From NCBI GenBank assembly GCA_028282925.1, contig JANQGV010000221.1, positions 1 to 33,572 on the forward strand: a stretch of DNA of 33,572 nucleotides, given 5' to 3'. Under the pieces are notes generated by a model, which made no database searches, had not been told where the DNA came from, and saw nothing but the letters and a program-made list of their open reading frames with translations. Source of the stretch: Thermodesulfobacteriota bacterium. GTDB lineage: Bacteria > Desulfobacterota > WTBG01 > CAIYCZ01 > CAIRTM01. Positions 22,478-31,452 of the stretch are shown here, in pieces. The translations under genes were made by a program, and so were the position numbers. Every line of letters starts with the position of its first letter. Positions within the stretch are counted from its first letter, which is position 1.

Positions 22478-24835
22478 CTATTTGTGGGTAAGGAATTTCG
22501 GTTTAAACAAGAGGATGAGCACCGGCACGAGAAAAACAGCGCCAAGACAGTTGAGAAACAGGATCACCGCCAGCATCAAACCCATCTGGGCCTGGAACTT
22601 CAACCCCGACAGCACCCATACAAACAGCCCCAGCACCAGGGTTCCGGCAACGTAGATGACAGACCGGGTATAGGTCTTGATTGTTATGGTAAGAACCTCA
22701 TTGATCGACAGCGAGGGGTTATTCCGTTTTTCCTCATTCGCCCGGGCCAGCATGTAAATACCGTAGTCTACCCCCATACCGATACCGGCAGCCGATACCG
22801 GCAGCGTTGAAACAGACAGGCCGATATCGTTCATCGCCATGTAGGCAAATGCCATCCAGTTGGAAATCAGCAGCGGAATGGTAAGTATTGCACCGGCCTT
22901 GAACGATTTAAAATTGACCGTACAAAAAACAAAGACCATCGTAAGTGCCAGCAGCAGGGTCTGCAACTGTTTTGCGGCCACCACTTCGTTGATGGCGGCT
23001 TCGGTCCCGATCACGCCCCCTGCCAGCTTATAGGTGAAATCATCCGGCAGATTTGAATACCCGGCAATGAACTCTTTTGCCGTGGCAATGGCCCGCTCAA
23101 TGGTGGGCCCCACCTTATCCGTAAAATACAGCACGACATTGGTCTGCCGCAGCTTGGGGTCGATGAACTTATTCATATCACCCGGGTCGCCGGACTGGAT
23201 CAGCCCCACCAGGTAAGTGCTTGCGGTCTGCTGGTCCTCGGGCAGCCCCATCCACTTGGGGTCGTCCTCATGGAACATCTGGGGCATTTTCATAAGCGGG
23301 GTGATAATGTCCTGGGCTCCGGCCGCCCCGGAATGACGCATCATATACCCGGAGAAATTCTTGATATCGGCCATCACCTGCCGGTTGGTCAGGGACCGGA
23401 CCTTTTCCCCCTCCACAACGATATACAGCGGATTGATCAGCGGCAAATTTTTGTTGATCCTGACACTGTCGATATTGTAGCGTGCATCGGGATACAGCAG
23501 ATTTGAACCCACCTGGGCGTCACCCACTATCAACTGTTCCGACCAATAAAAGGAAAAACAGCAAATCACGAACACCACCCCCAACACCCAGTAGCGCCCC
23601 CTGCCGGTAATGAACGGCGCCAGCCAGTCGGCAAAATGGTTTTCAAAACCCCGGCGCTCACGGTTCTTGCGCTGCTGGTTATGGATGTGCTCCAAAAAGG
23701 TCTTGTTGACCGGGATATAGCTCAACACGATCGGGGTCAGGATCAAGCCGATCACAATGGTCACCAGGCACCAGAAACAGCCGGCAATAGCCATCTTTTG
23801 CAGCACCGGTATCGGTGCGATGGCAACAATGGCCAGCCCGAACGCATCGGTGGCGATTGAGGTGACACCCGGCAAAAACATTTCTTCAATGATTACCCGG
23901 ATACCGGCCAGGTTGTCCTCGGTTTTGACATATTCCTCGAAGTAACGATTGTACAACTGGTGCGAATGACGAAACGCCATGAGCGATATCAGAAACGGCA
24001 TCACGAAGATAAGGGGGTCGATATTGTAGCCCATCAAAGACATGAATCCCAGTCCCCAGATGCCTGAAACAACCGCGGTAAAGGGAATGAATATGGCCGA
24101 TATCCAGGATCTGAAAGCGAGCCACAGCAGGATGGGCATCACAATACCCGTCCCGATCATAATCATGTTCATTTCATCGATCATGCTCGCCACCACCCCA
24201 AGGTGCATGGGGTGCCCCACAATAGAAACGGTGGTACGGTCGTCTTCAGTCTTGGTCCTGATTTTTTCCAGTTCCCGGTAAACGGCGTTATAATCCAGCT
24301 CTTCCTCAAAGAAATCGGCAAAGATAAGCGATTTTTTTGAATCAAGAGAGACAAACATGCCGTAATAACGCTCGCTGGAGTAGATGGCGTTTTTAAGATC
24401 CTCCATCTCCTTTTCGGTTTTGGGAACCTCCGGCCACATCAGCGGCACTGCCTCCAGTCCCCAGGAGGTAATTTTCTGCTTTTTGATTTTTCGCGAGGCA
24501 ATGGAAAGTATTTTATAGCGATCTATGCCGGGCAGGCCCTCAAGCTCGTTGGTGATATAACGGATCTTTTCAAGGGTGTCCGCATTGAAAATATCTCCTT
24601 CCTCTACAGACACCATAATAACCAGGAAATTGGCCCCGCCGAACACCTCCCGGAATTCATTATGCACCTGTACATATTCATGGCTCTGGGGCAGCAATTC
24701 ATTGAAATTGGTGGATACACGCAGTTGGGTAAGGTGATAGGCAAAAAAGGCGGTTATGCCGGTAATGACGAGAAAAACCAGCAGACGCCGCTTGATGATG
24801 AAATCTGCAAACGTACACATGAGCGGTTCAAGCAT
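22478..24835 (-). CDS. RND-superfamily MMPL/HAE3-type exporter
   Basis: A 785-residue inner-membrane transporter. One N-terminal span (LLVFLVITGITAFFAYHL) is followed by a periplasmic loop beginning with NFNELLPQSHEY, then five spans (residues about 215-400, including FIPFTAVVSGIWGLGFMSLMG), a sixth near 430, a second periplasmic loop and five C-terminal spans with the SISTLP-like proton-relay region (GIGMGVDYGIYMLARANEEK). This twofold layout with short loops is typical of the HAE3 group, whose members move lipids or hopanoids rather than drugs. There is no adaptor gene next to it. The short start MLEPLMCTF is preceded by a GAGTAGG site. Confidence 0.88.
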   Translation of the reverse strand: MLEPLMCTFADFIIKRRLLVFLVITGITAFFAYHLTQLRVSTNFNELLPQSHEYVQVHNEFREVFGGANFLVIMVSVEEGDIFNADTLEKIRYITNELEGLPGIDRYKILSIASRKIKKQKITSWGLEAVPLMWPEVPKTEKEMEDLKNAIYSSERYYGMFVSLDSKKSLIFADFFEEELDYNAVYRELEKIRTKTEDDRTTVSIVGHPMHLGVVASMIDEMNMIMIGTGIVMPILLWLAFRSWISAIFIPFTAVVSGIWGLGFMSLMGYNIDPLIFVMPFLISLMAFRHSHQLYNRYFEEYVKTEDNLAGIRVIIEEMFLPGVTSIATDAFGLAIVAIAPIPVLQKMAIAGCFWCLVTIVIGLILTPIVLSYIPVNKTFLEHIHNQQRKNRERRGFENHFADWLAPFITGRGRYWVLGVVFVICCFSFYWSEQLIVGDAQVGSNLLYPDARYNIDSVRINKNLPLINPLYIVVEGEKVRSLTNRQVMADIKNFSGYMMRHSGAAGAQDIITPLMKMPQMFHEDDPKWMGLPEDQQTASTYLVGLIQSGDPGDMNKFIDPKLRQTNVVLYFTDKVGPTIERAIATAKEFIAGYSNLPDDFTYKLAGGVIGTEAAINEVVAAKQLQTLLLALTMVFVFCTVNFKSFKAGAILTIPLLISNWMAFAYMAMNDIGLSVSTLPVSAAGIGMGVDYGIYMLARANEEKRNNPSLSINEVLTITIKTYTRSVIYVAGTLVLGLFVWVLSGLKFQAQMGLMLAVILFLNCLGAVFLVPVLILLFKPKFLTHK

Positions 24836-25175
24836 GAGACCTACTCTTTCAGGTAGACGTGCAGCTAATTAATGTATTATTCTACAAAATCAATCCCTAC
24901 AGCAATCTTTTTTTATATTTTCATAGTAATTATATCGAACCGTAACATCTGATTCTAAAGCAAAATCCTTATAGATACCATAACTAATTACGTAGCATAT
25001 CTACTGTATTTTTTAGAACACTATCCACAGTTTCCCGTACCATGCAAAAAGCATACATACCTGTTTTCAAATACGGTCCCTCTATGCTAGGCTGTTCTGC
25101 ACAACAATCATTTACGGAACAAAAAACACTTTTTCCCAGGCTGTTTTAATCAAAATGGCCCGACACTGGTTTTAA
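24836..25175. other. Intergenic stretch between divergent transporter genes
   Basis: A 340-bp AT-rich gap between the RND gene (minus) and the MFS gene (plus). No gene or RNA was recognised. Two copies of AGGCTGTT (25090 and 25138 regions) lie before the MFS start, but no clear promoter pair or operator could be fixed. Confidence 0.5.
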
Positions 25176-26342
25176 ATGCGCTTAGAGTCTAACATCTGGA
25201 AATTGAACGTACTCCAGGCCTGCCGCTGGTTTATGCTGATAATGCCCATTATTGTGCTCTTCTATCAGCAAAACGGCCTCTCCATGCAGGATATCATGGT
25301 GCTGCAGGCAATTTTTTCAGTAGTGCTGGTTGCCTGTGAAGTTCCCTCCGGTTATTTCTCCGACACCCTCGGCCGGCGCACCTGCCTCATTATCGGATCG
25401 GTGCTGGGAACCGCAGGGTTCGGCATCTATTGCGTCTCCCATTCCTTTTACGGATTTCTGGCCGCTGAAATCGTGCTGGGCATCGGCCAAAGCTTCATCT
25501 CCGGCACCGATGCCGCACTGCTGTACGATACCTTGCTCGAAACAGAAGGTGAAGACCGCTACATCAAACATCAGGGCCGCCTGACCGCTTGCGGCAATTT
25601 TTCCGAAGCACTGGCCGGCATTATGGGCGGTCTGGTAGCACTTGTCAGCCTGCGTATGAATTTCTATATTGAAACCGCGTTCATGGCTCTCTCCATCCCC
25701 ATTGCGTGCAGCATACGCGAGCCCCGGATTCACCGCGAACTCAAACGAAGAATGCGCCTCAGGGAATTTCTGGATATTGTTAAAGACACCCTGCACGACC
25801 CCCGCCTAAGCCGGCTCATTGCCCACTGCAGCCTGATACTGGCCGCCACCCTTACCATTGTCTGGTTCGTGCAACCCTTTTTAAAAAGGGCCGGCATTCC
25901 CCTTGTATTTTTTGGAATTATCTGGACCCTCTTGAACGGGTCGGTGGGACTTGCGTCCCTTGCCGCCCACCGGCTGTCGTCGCGGCTGGGCATACGCCCC
26001 TCGCTCCTCCTGCCCATAGTCAGTGTCTGTACCGCATATCTGCTGCTCGGGTTTGGTTATTCGGTCTGGTCCATAGCTTTTTTTGTGGTGCTCTACATGA
26101 CACGGGGCTTTATTACGCCTGTCTTCAGCAACGAGATCAATCGCCTGGTATCAACGGACCGACGGGCAACCGTTCTTTCTATTCGGGTTCTGTTTACACG
26201 GCTCATATTCGTTGTAGTCGGGCCGTTGGCGGGATGGATTACCGATGTCTGGTCAATGGGACAAGCCCTGTGGATGACAGGCTGCTTTTTCGCAGTAGCG
26301 GGAATGTTGACCATAACCGCCCTTAAGCGCCTTTCCCTTTGA
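25176..26342 (+). CDS. Major facilitator superfamily transporter
   Basis: A 388-residue membrane protein with 12 predicted spans. The MFS signature between spans 2 and 3 reads GYFSDTLGRRTCLIIGS, the usual G-x3-D-x2-GR-R pattern; the second half begins after a basic loop (ELKRRMRLREFLD). The ISGTDAALLYDTLLE segment after span 4 occurs in a group of small-molecule exporters related to drug and siderophore transporters, but no substrate can be read. It stands alone on the plus strand before the AOR operon, with no good ribosome site before its ATG. Confidence 0.85.
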   Translation: MRLESNIWKLNVLQACRWFMLIMPIIVLFYQQNGLSMQDIMVLQAIFSVVLVACEVPSGYFSDTLGRRTCLIIGSVLGTAGFGIYCVSHSFYGFLAAEIVLGIGQSFISGTDAALLYDTLLETEGEDRYIKHQGRLTACGNFSEALAGIMGGLVALVSLRMNFYIETAFMALSIPIACSIREPRIHRELKRRMRLREFLDIVKDTLHDPRLSRLIAHCSLILAATLTIVWFVQPFLKRAGIPLVFFGIIWTLLNGSVGLASLAAHRLSSRLGIRPSLLLPIVSVCTAYLLLGFGYSVWSIAFFVVLYMTRGFITPVFSNEINRLVSTDRRATVLSIRVLFTRLIFVVVGPLAGWITDVWSMGQALWMTGCFFAVAGMLTITALKRLSL

Positions 26343-26347
26343 TGTAA

Positions 26348-26367
26348 CGTTCTTTTTTTATAGAACG
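26348..26367. repeat. Inverted repeat between the MFS gene and the AOR promoter
   Basis: CGTTCT and AGAACG flank an eight-base T-rich loop. It may be a weak MFS terminator or an operator just upstream of the AOR promoter. Confidence 0.35.
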
Positions 26368-26374
26368 ATTGGTC

Positions 26375-26403
26375 TTGAAAAAAAACAAAAGATCAGGTAT
26401 GAT
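26375..26403 (+). promoter_or_regulatory. Promoter of the ferredoxin-MoaD-AOR operon
   Basis: TTGAAA (26375-26380) is followed after 17 bases by TATGAT (26398-26403). The transcript would start near 26410, leaving an 80-base leader before the GTG at 26490. Confidence 0.6.
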
Positions 26404-26489
26404 AAAAGACTTTCTAGAAATAAATTCTTCATTATCCAGTACAAAACTCTTATTTATATCAACATTAATAAAAAGGGTACTAATCAACC

Positions 26490-26834
26490 GTGAGAAAATT
26501 TTTATCAGTAAACTCGGATATTTGCATCGGCTGCCGGCTGTGTGAGCTGGCCTGCTCCATGACAAAGGAAGGGGTGTTCAATCCCAAAAAGGCCCGGATC
26601 AAGATAACCTTTTACGACATACCGGAAGTACCTGTCCCCGTGTTCAGCCGCCACTGCGATTCCTGCGGCGGCAAACCCCAATGCCTGAAGTACTGCCCGG
26701 TCGGATGCATCACCTTTGTTGAAGGCAACCCCAAACGCGACCAGAAAAATATCGTGCTTTCCGATGAGGTAGCTGCGGAATGGCTTGAGCAGCATGGGGG
26801 TAAAAAGGCCGCCGGTAATGAAAATAACCATTAA
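26490..26834 (+). CDS. 4Fe-4S ferredoxin-type protein of the AOR operon
   Basis: A 114-residue protein starting at GTG; an in-frame stop lies just upstream, so this start is forced. The N-terminal cluster motif is C-I-G-C-R-L-C-E-L-A-C (residues 12-22), and CDSCGGKPQCLKYCP supplies the second set of cysteines with an insert, the pattern of polyferredoxin-like electron-transfer subunits (HycB/AorA type). It would carry electrons from the AOR to a cytoplasmic acceptor. It overlaps the MoaD gene by 17 bases, which indicates coupled translation. Confidence 0.87.
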   Translation: MRKFLSVNSDICIGCRLCELACSMTKEGVFNPKKARIKITFYDIPEVPVPVFSRHCDSCGGKPQCLKYCPVGCITFVEGNPKRDQKNIVLSDEVAAEWLEQHGGKKAAGNENNH

Positions 26835-27102
26835 ATCATTTGCCAATATCAGGGATGTTCTCGGTCAGGCGGAACTGCCCATGGAGCTTGCACCACGGGC
26901 TACCCTTACCGATCTGTTTACCCGGCTGAACAGCGAGTACGGCGAAAACTTCAACCGGCAGGTGTATGACCAGTTGAGCGGAGAACTGGTTCCTTTCCTG
27001 ATATTGATTAATGACAAGACCTACAGAACCACTGTTGACATGGACACACCGCTCAGTGACGGTGACGTGGTGACAATTATGATTCCCTTTGACGGAGGCT
27101 AA
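26818..27102 (+). CDS. MoaD/ThiS family sulfur-carrier protein
   Basis: A 94-residue beta-grasp protein. The ATG at 26818 is inside the end of the ferredoxin gene; an earlier in-frame start would add unrelated residues. The fold is seen in KITIKSFANIRDVLGQ, the helix TLTDLFTRLNSEYG and the closing strand DGDVVTIMIPFDGG, with the C-terminal Gly-Gly that is adenylated and thiocarboxylated to supply the dithiolene sulfur of molybdopterin. MoaD-like genes often sit just before AOR genes and are thought to serve tungstopterin assembly. Nine bases separate it from AOR. Confidence 0.9.
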   Translation: MKITIKSFANIRDVLGQAELPMELAPRATLTDLFTRLNSEYGENFNRQVYDQLSGELVPFLILINDKTYRTTVDMDTPLSDGDVVTIMIPFDGG

Positions 27103-27111
27103 ACAGACATT

Positions 27112-28983
27112 ATGAACAGTTTAACCTATAAAGGCTATATTGGAAAAATTTTAAGGGTCAATTTGACCGACGGCACGTGGTCTGATTTCTCCCTTACCGA
27201 TGAACTCGTTGAAAAATATATCGGCGGAGCCGGACTGGCGGCCCGCATCCTGTACGATGAACTGGAGCCCGGCGTTGATCCCCTGTCACCGGAGAACAAA
27301 GCAATATTCCTGACCGGACCCGTCAACGGCACAATGATTCCGGCAGCCTCCCGCGTAGGACTCTATGCCAAATCACCTCTGACCAATTCCTTTTTCCACA
27401 GTTCGGCCGGCGGCCATTTCGGGGCCGAACTGAAATATGCAGGCTACGACGGTATCATTCTCGAGGGTGCTTCCGAAAAACCGGTGTACCTTTTTATCGA
27501 CGAAGGCAATGTAGAGCTGCGCGATGCTTCACACCTCTGGGGCCTGGACTCCAATACGGTCCAGCATGAAATGCATGAAGAGCTCGGGTCCGAAGAAATC
27601 CACATCGCCGCCATCGGCCCGGCCGGTGAAAACCTGGTGCGGTTCGCCTGCGTAATCTGCGGATGCCGGGCTTTGGGGCGCGGCGGACTCGGTGCGGTGC
27701 TTGGTTCAAAAAAAGTAAAGGCCGTGGCCGTTCGCGGACAGGGAAGCGTGGAAGTTCCCGACATGCGCAAAATGCGCCTGCTGCTGGACGAACTTTTTGC
27801 AAAATTCAATGCCAACCCGTCCACCTCGGAAATCATGCCCCGCTACGGCACCCCGGTTCTGGTAAACGCCAACAACACTCTCGGCATGTTCGGACATAAT
27901 AACTGGCAGGACGAGTTTTATACCGAATCCGAAGGCCTGTCGGGCGAAACCATGCGCAAACAGCTGGTCAAGCGTGACAAATCATGTTTTGCCTGCCCGG
28001 CCCGTTGCAGCAAATTCAGCATTGTGGGCGAGGGACAGAATGAAGGCTGCTGCGTTGAGGGACCTGAATATGAAGACATTTTCTCGCTGGGCTCAATGTG
28101 CGGTCATAATAATCTGGATGTTGTGGCCGCCGGGGAGCGCCTGTGCGACGATATCGGGGTCGATGCCATTGAAGCCGGCGTTTCCATAGCCTTTGCCATG
28201 GAATGCTATGAAAAGGGTCTGATTACAGACAAGGAGACCGACGGCATCGAACTGCGCTTCGGCCGTGACGACCTTATTCTGCCTCTGATTGAAAAAATGG
28301 GGCGCCGCGAAGGCAACCTGGGCAATCTGCTGGCTGAAGGCGTTAAGCGTGCTTCCGAGCAGGTCGGACAGGGATCTGAATTTTTTGCCATGCAGAACAA
28401 AGGACTCACCTTCCCGGGTCACTCCGCACGCGGCATGCCCGGTTTCGCCCTGGGCTATGCAACCGGACCACGGGGTGCCAGCCATCATGACAGCCGGCCC
28501 ACCGGCGAGCGAACCGGCCTTGTAAAACGGGATACCATCGAAGGAAAGGGCGAGTACACGGCCCGCATCAACCATTTGAATATCCTCACCGATTCCATGA
28601 TCGTCTGCCATCTGCCCGAAGCAATCTGGGGTCCGCTGGATATTACCGACAACGTTGTCCGGTGCCTTAATGCGGTAACCGGAATGGATCTGACCCTTGA
28701 CCAGGCCCGCAAAACCGCCGAGCGTATCTGGAACATGATCAGGATGTTCAGCGTACGGGAAGGCTATCGTCGCGAACACGACACCCTGCCCGGCCGCTTC
28801 ATGGAAGAACCGATTAAAACCGGCCCGTCCAAAGGCATGGTTATTTCCCGCGAAATGCTGGACTATATGCTTGATCAGTATTACGAATTCCGGGGCTGGG
28901 ACAAAGAGACCGGAGTTCCTACCCGGGAAAAGCTTGAGGAACTGGGCCTTGAAGACCTCACAGAGGATGCAGCAAACCTGTAA
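27112..28983 (+). CDS. aor: Tungsten-dependent aldehyde ferredoxin oxidoreductase (AOR family)
   Basis: A 623-residue enzyme, full family length. The N-terminal domain (residues 1-210) binds tungstopterin; GGAGLAARILYDEL and AASRVGLYAKSPLT are typical. The [4Fe-4S] ligands are C292-x2-C295-x3-C299 (SCFACPARC) and probably C499 (ILTDSMIVC). The pterin-binding region around 435-470 has HSARGMPGFALGYATGPRGA and SHHDSRP. Family enzymes oxidise aldehydes to acids with ferredoxin, or in some anaerobes reduce acids. With the MoaD and ferredoxin it forms a tight three-gene operon with promoter at 26375 and a terminator at 29015. The specific aldehyde is unknown; an aryl or benzoyl-type substrate cannot be distinguished from sequence. 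Confidence 0.93.
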   Translation: MNSLTYKGYIGKILRVNLTDGTWSDFSLTDELVEKYIGGAGLAARILYDELEPGVDPLSPENKAIFLTGPVNGTMIPAASRVGLYAKSPLTNSFFHSSAGGHFGAELKYAGYDGIILEGASEKPVYLFIDEGNVELRDASHLWGLDSNTVQHEMHEELGSEEIHIAAIGPAGENLVRFACVICGCRALGRGGLGAVLGSKKVKAVAVRGQGSVEVPDMRKMRLLLDELFAKFNANPSTSEIMPRYGTPVLVNANNTLGMFGHNNWQDEFYTESEGLSGETMRKQLVKRDKSCFACPARCSKFSIVGEGQNEGCCVEGPEYEDIFSLGSMCGHNNLDVVAAGERLCDDIGVDAIEAGVSIAFAMECYEKGLITDKETDGIELRFGRDDLILPLIEKMGRREGNLGNLLAEGVKRASEQVGQGSEFFAMQNKGLTFPGHSARGMPGFALGYATGPRGASHHDSRPTGERTGLVKRDTIEGKGEYTARINHLNILTDSMIVCHLPEAIWGPLDITDNVVRCLNAVTGMDLTLDQARKTAERIWNMIRMFSVREGYRREHDTLPGRFMEEPIKTGPSKGMVISREMLDYMLDQYYEFRGWDKETGVPTREKLEELGLEDLTEDAANL

Positions 28984-29014
28984 TCGAGTACACACATACA
29001 GTTAAAAGATTTTT

Positions 29015-29042
29015 AAAAAAGAGCCCACTGGGCTCTTTTTTT
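29015..29042 (+). terminator. Rho-independent terminator of the AOR operon
   Basis: GAGCCC pairs with GGGCTC around an ACT loop, extended by flanking A and T runs, and is followed by seven Ts. It lies 31 bp after the AOR stop. Confidence 0.88.
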
Positions 29043-29154
29043 ATTGGTTTTACAGCATTCTCTTTTAGCGGTAATTGCATTGTTATACTTTGTTCTTAAT
29101 TGTTTTTTACACTATATTTCACACAACAAGTAGTTCGATAACTAAAATTATCGT

Positions 29155-29183
29155 TTGACAAAATAATATTTATTGCTTATTTA
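29155..29183 (+). promoter_or_regulatory. Promoter of the efflux operon
   Basis: TTGACA (29155-29160) is followed after 17 bases by the weaker TATTTA (29178-29183). The start of transcription would fall near 29190. Confidence 0.5.
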
Positions 29184-29190
29184 AATTTTT

Positions 29191-29213
29191 AGTGTACTAT
29201 TCAATTGTATACT
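29191..29213. promoter_or_regulatory. Probable MarR operator of the efflux operon
   Basis: A 23-bp pseudo-palindrome, AGTGTAC and GTATACT arms around a TATTCAATT centre, with 18 of 22 paired positions matching. It covers the predicted transcription start of the TolC-MarR-adaptor-RND operon, so the MarR at 30992 is the natural candidate to bind it. It is unlike the TAATTGA operators of the other MarR. Confidence 0.5.
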
Positions 29214-29234
29214 AATCAAAAAGAGGAATAAAAA

Positions 29235-30845
29235 ATGACCGCTCTTCAAAAACAAACCTACTGTATTATTTGCTCGTTATTCCTTCTGTGCATAGTTACG
29301 CACTGCTGGGCCGGGGAAGAACAGGAAAAAAATGACTTCCCTCAGATTGTCGACAACACCGTACAGGTTCCCCTGCAGAGCGTATTGTGCCTTGCGTTGA
29401 AAAACAATCTTGATATAACCTTTGCCGGACTGCAGCCGCAAATTGCAGCAACAGATGTTACCCGTGAAAAGTCGGCCTACGACACCCTTTTCACCACACA
29501 GCTCCAGAAATACCGCGAAAGAATGCAGGTCGGCAACGCCCTTACCGGTAGTGGCTCCAGCGCTGAAATTTATCAGGAACAGTTCGATTTCGAAGCCAAA
29601 CTGCAGAAAAAATTCACCGCCGGCACCCTGGCCGAACTCAAACTTTCACATTCGGAAAACCAGAACGACCTGCCCTTCTCCGGCCTTGTCCCCGAGTATA
29701 CCGGCGAGTTGCTGTTTTCCATCACCCAGCCGCTGCTGCGTGATTTCGGAATTGAAATCGGGCGCAGCCTTATTAAAATAGCCAACCTGAACCACATGGT
29801 GTCCCGGCAGGAATTCAAAAGAAACGTTATGGATATCCTGTTTCAGGTTGAATCGTATTACTGGGACCTGTTCTTCAGAATTGACGATTTGAAGAGTAAA
29901 GACAAATCCCTGAAACGCGCCGAAGACCTGTTGCGCGAGTTCAAAATCAGAATCGAAGCCGGGACCCTGGCGCCCATCGATATCTACCAGGCCGAAGCGG
30001 AAGTGGCCCTGCGCAGGCAGGAGGTGATTGTGGCCGAATCAATGGTCAAATCCGCGGAAGACAACCTGAAGGCAGCCCTCAACCTGTACGACGACGAGAA
30101 ATACTGGAACATTATTATCCTGCCCCAGGACAGCCCCGTGTCTGAGAAGTTGATCCCCGATTTAAACGAAAACATTCAAACCGCCCTTGAAAAGCGCCCC
30201 GATTTTCAACAGGCAAAGCTGAATCTCAAGGCATCCAATATTCAGGTGAAGTATTCCAAAAACCAGACCCTGCCGCGCATCGACCTGATCGGGTCCATCG
30301 GTACAACCGGTCTTGCCGGCCGCCCCAATGATACCAGCGGCGCGTTCGGCGCGTTTTTCCGGGCCGATCCCAGCCCATGGGACGGACACTGGGACGATGT
30401 ATACGATGGAATGGGTGATGATGATTATTATAATTATGTCATCGGTATTAAAATTGAAATCCCGCTGGAAAACCGTCTGGCAAAGAGCCAGTATTCCCGC
30501 GCTAAGGTCCAGGCCGCCCAGGCTATTACGAGCCTGAAAAACAGAGAGAACATCATCATCAACGAAGTACGCGATGCCGTCCGCCAGGTGATGACCACTC
30601 AGAAAGTAATCGAAGCCGCCAACGCCGCCTTAAAAATGTCCACCGAAAAGCTGAAAGCCGAAGAGAAAAAATACAAGGTGGGTATGTCCACAACCCACGA
30701 TGTGCTGGAATTTCAGGAGGAGTTGGCAAAAGCGGAAAGCTCCCTGGCATCGGCCCAGTCGCAATACGGCAAAGCTGTTGCAAACCTTTCACGGGCCCGC
30801 GGTACCCTGATTGAGGACAAGGGATTGGAAGTACAGAAAAACTAG
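29235..30845 (+). CDS. TolC-family outer-membrane efflux protein
   Basis: A 536-residue exported protein with GAGGA before the ATG. Residues 1-26 are a signal peptide. Two repeats of the TolC fold follow: helices such as VLCLALKNNLDITFAGLQPQ and IYQAEAEVALRRQEVIVAES, and beta segments TGELLFSITQPLLRDFG and YYNYVIGIKIEIPLENR. These trimerise into an outer-membrane and periplasmic tunnel. A loop rich in Asp, Tyr and Trp (WDGHWDDVYDGMGDDDYY) near residue 385 is larger than usual and may face outside the cell. It opens the efflux operon. Confidence 0.92.
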   Translation: MTALQKQTYCIICSLFLLCIVTHCWAGEEQEKNDFPQIVDNTVQVPLQSVLCLALKNNLDITFAGLQPQIAATDVTREKSAYDTLFTTQLQKYRERMQVGNALTGSGSSAEIYQEQFDFEAKLQKKFTAGTLAELKLSHSENQNDLPFSGLVPEYTGELLFSITQPLLRDFGIEIGRSLIKIANLNHMVSRQEFKRNVMDILFQVESYYWDLFFRIDDLKSKDKSLKRAEDLLREFKIRIEAGTLAPIDIYQAEAEVALRRQEVIVAESMVKSAEDNLKAALNLYDDEKYWNIIILPQDSPVSEKLIPDLNENIQTALEKRPDFQQAKLNLKASNIQVKYSKNQTLPRIDLIGSIGTTGLAGRPNDTSGAFGAFFRADPSPWDGHWDDVYDGMGDDDYYNYVIGIKIEIPLENRLAKSQYSRAKVQAAQAITSLKNRENIIINEVRDAVRQVMTTQKVIEAANAALKMSTEKLKAEEKKYKVGMSTTHDVLEFQEELAKAESSLASAQSQYGKAVANLSRARGTLIEDKGLEVQKN

Positions 30846-30991
30846 GGGGGATAACGTGCATCCTGTTGAAACACTATTATTTGTAAAGGGAGACCACTGG
30901 AAAAGATTCAGAACCGCCGCAACCCGGCAGATGAGCATTTTTCGACTGTCTTCCGGATTCAAAATGGGAGAGGAGCAACAAAGTAAGAATT

Positions 30992-31447
30992 ATGGTTTCA
31001 TTCAAAAACGTAAACGATCTCATAGGCATTATTCATCGCTGCATGCGACGCTTCTTCGAGTCGCAGATGAAAAAATATGATATCACTCCGCCCCAGTTCG
31101 AAGTACTGGTAACGCTCTGGAACGAAGACGGGCTGGTACTGAGCGAGTTGGGACGGCGGCTTTCCCGCGACGGCCCCACCATCACGGGTATCATTGACCG
31201 CATGGAAAAGAAAAAACTGGTCACCCGCAAGCGCAGTATGCGCGACCGCCGGGTAATCCAGGTCTACCTGACGTCCAAAGCCTGGGAGGTCAAGGAAAAC
31301 CTGATGAAGATGCAGCAGGAAGCCGGCAAGGACATAACGGTAAACTTTTCCGAACATGATATCCAGACCCTGGAAGACTTGCTCTATAAAATTCTGTCTA
31401 ATATTGAGGAAAATATTTTACCCAAAATCCAACAATCCGAAGATTAA
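30992..31447 (+). CDS. MarR family regulator of the efflux operon
   Basis: A 151-residue winged-helix protein. The DNA-binding part runs through TPPQFEVLVTLWNEDGLVLS, LGRRLSRDGPTITGIIDRME (recognition helix) and the wing KRSMRDRRVIQVYLT. It sits inside the operon, 146 bp after TolC and five bases before the adaptor gene, so adaptor translation may be coupled to it. It probably represses the operon through the 29191-29213 site and responds to an exported compound. Only a distant GGAG precedes its ATG. Confidence 0.9.
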   Translation: MVSFKNVNDLIGIIHRCMRRFFESQMKKYDITPPQFEVLVTLWNEDGLVLSELGRRLSRDGPTITGIIDRMEKKKLVTRKRSMRDRRVIQVYLTSKAWEVKENLMKMQQEAGKDITVNFSEHDIQTLEDLLYKILSNIEENILPKIQQSED

Positions 31448-31452
31448 TACCG

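Noticed and set aside
28093-28995. Minus-strand open frame of 300 codons
   Set aside because: It is antisense to the AOR gene and reflects that gene's codon bias; no ribosome site or domain was seen.
30846-30991. Segment with GGAAAAGATTCAG considered as a sixth repeat copy
   Set aside because: Only the first arm vaguely resembles the family; the centre and right arm do not match.
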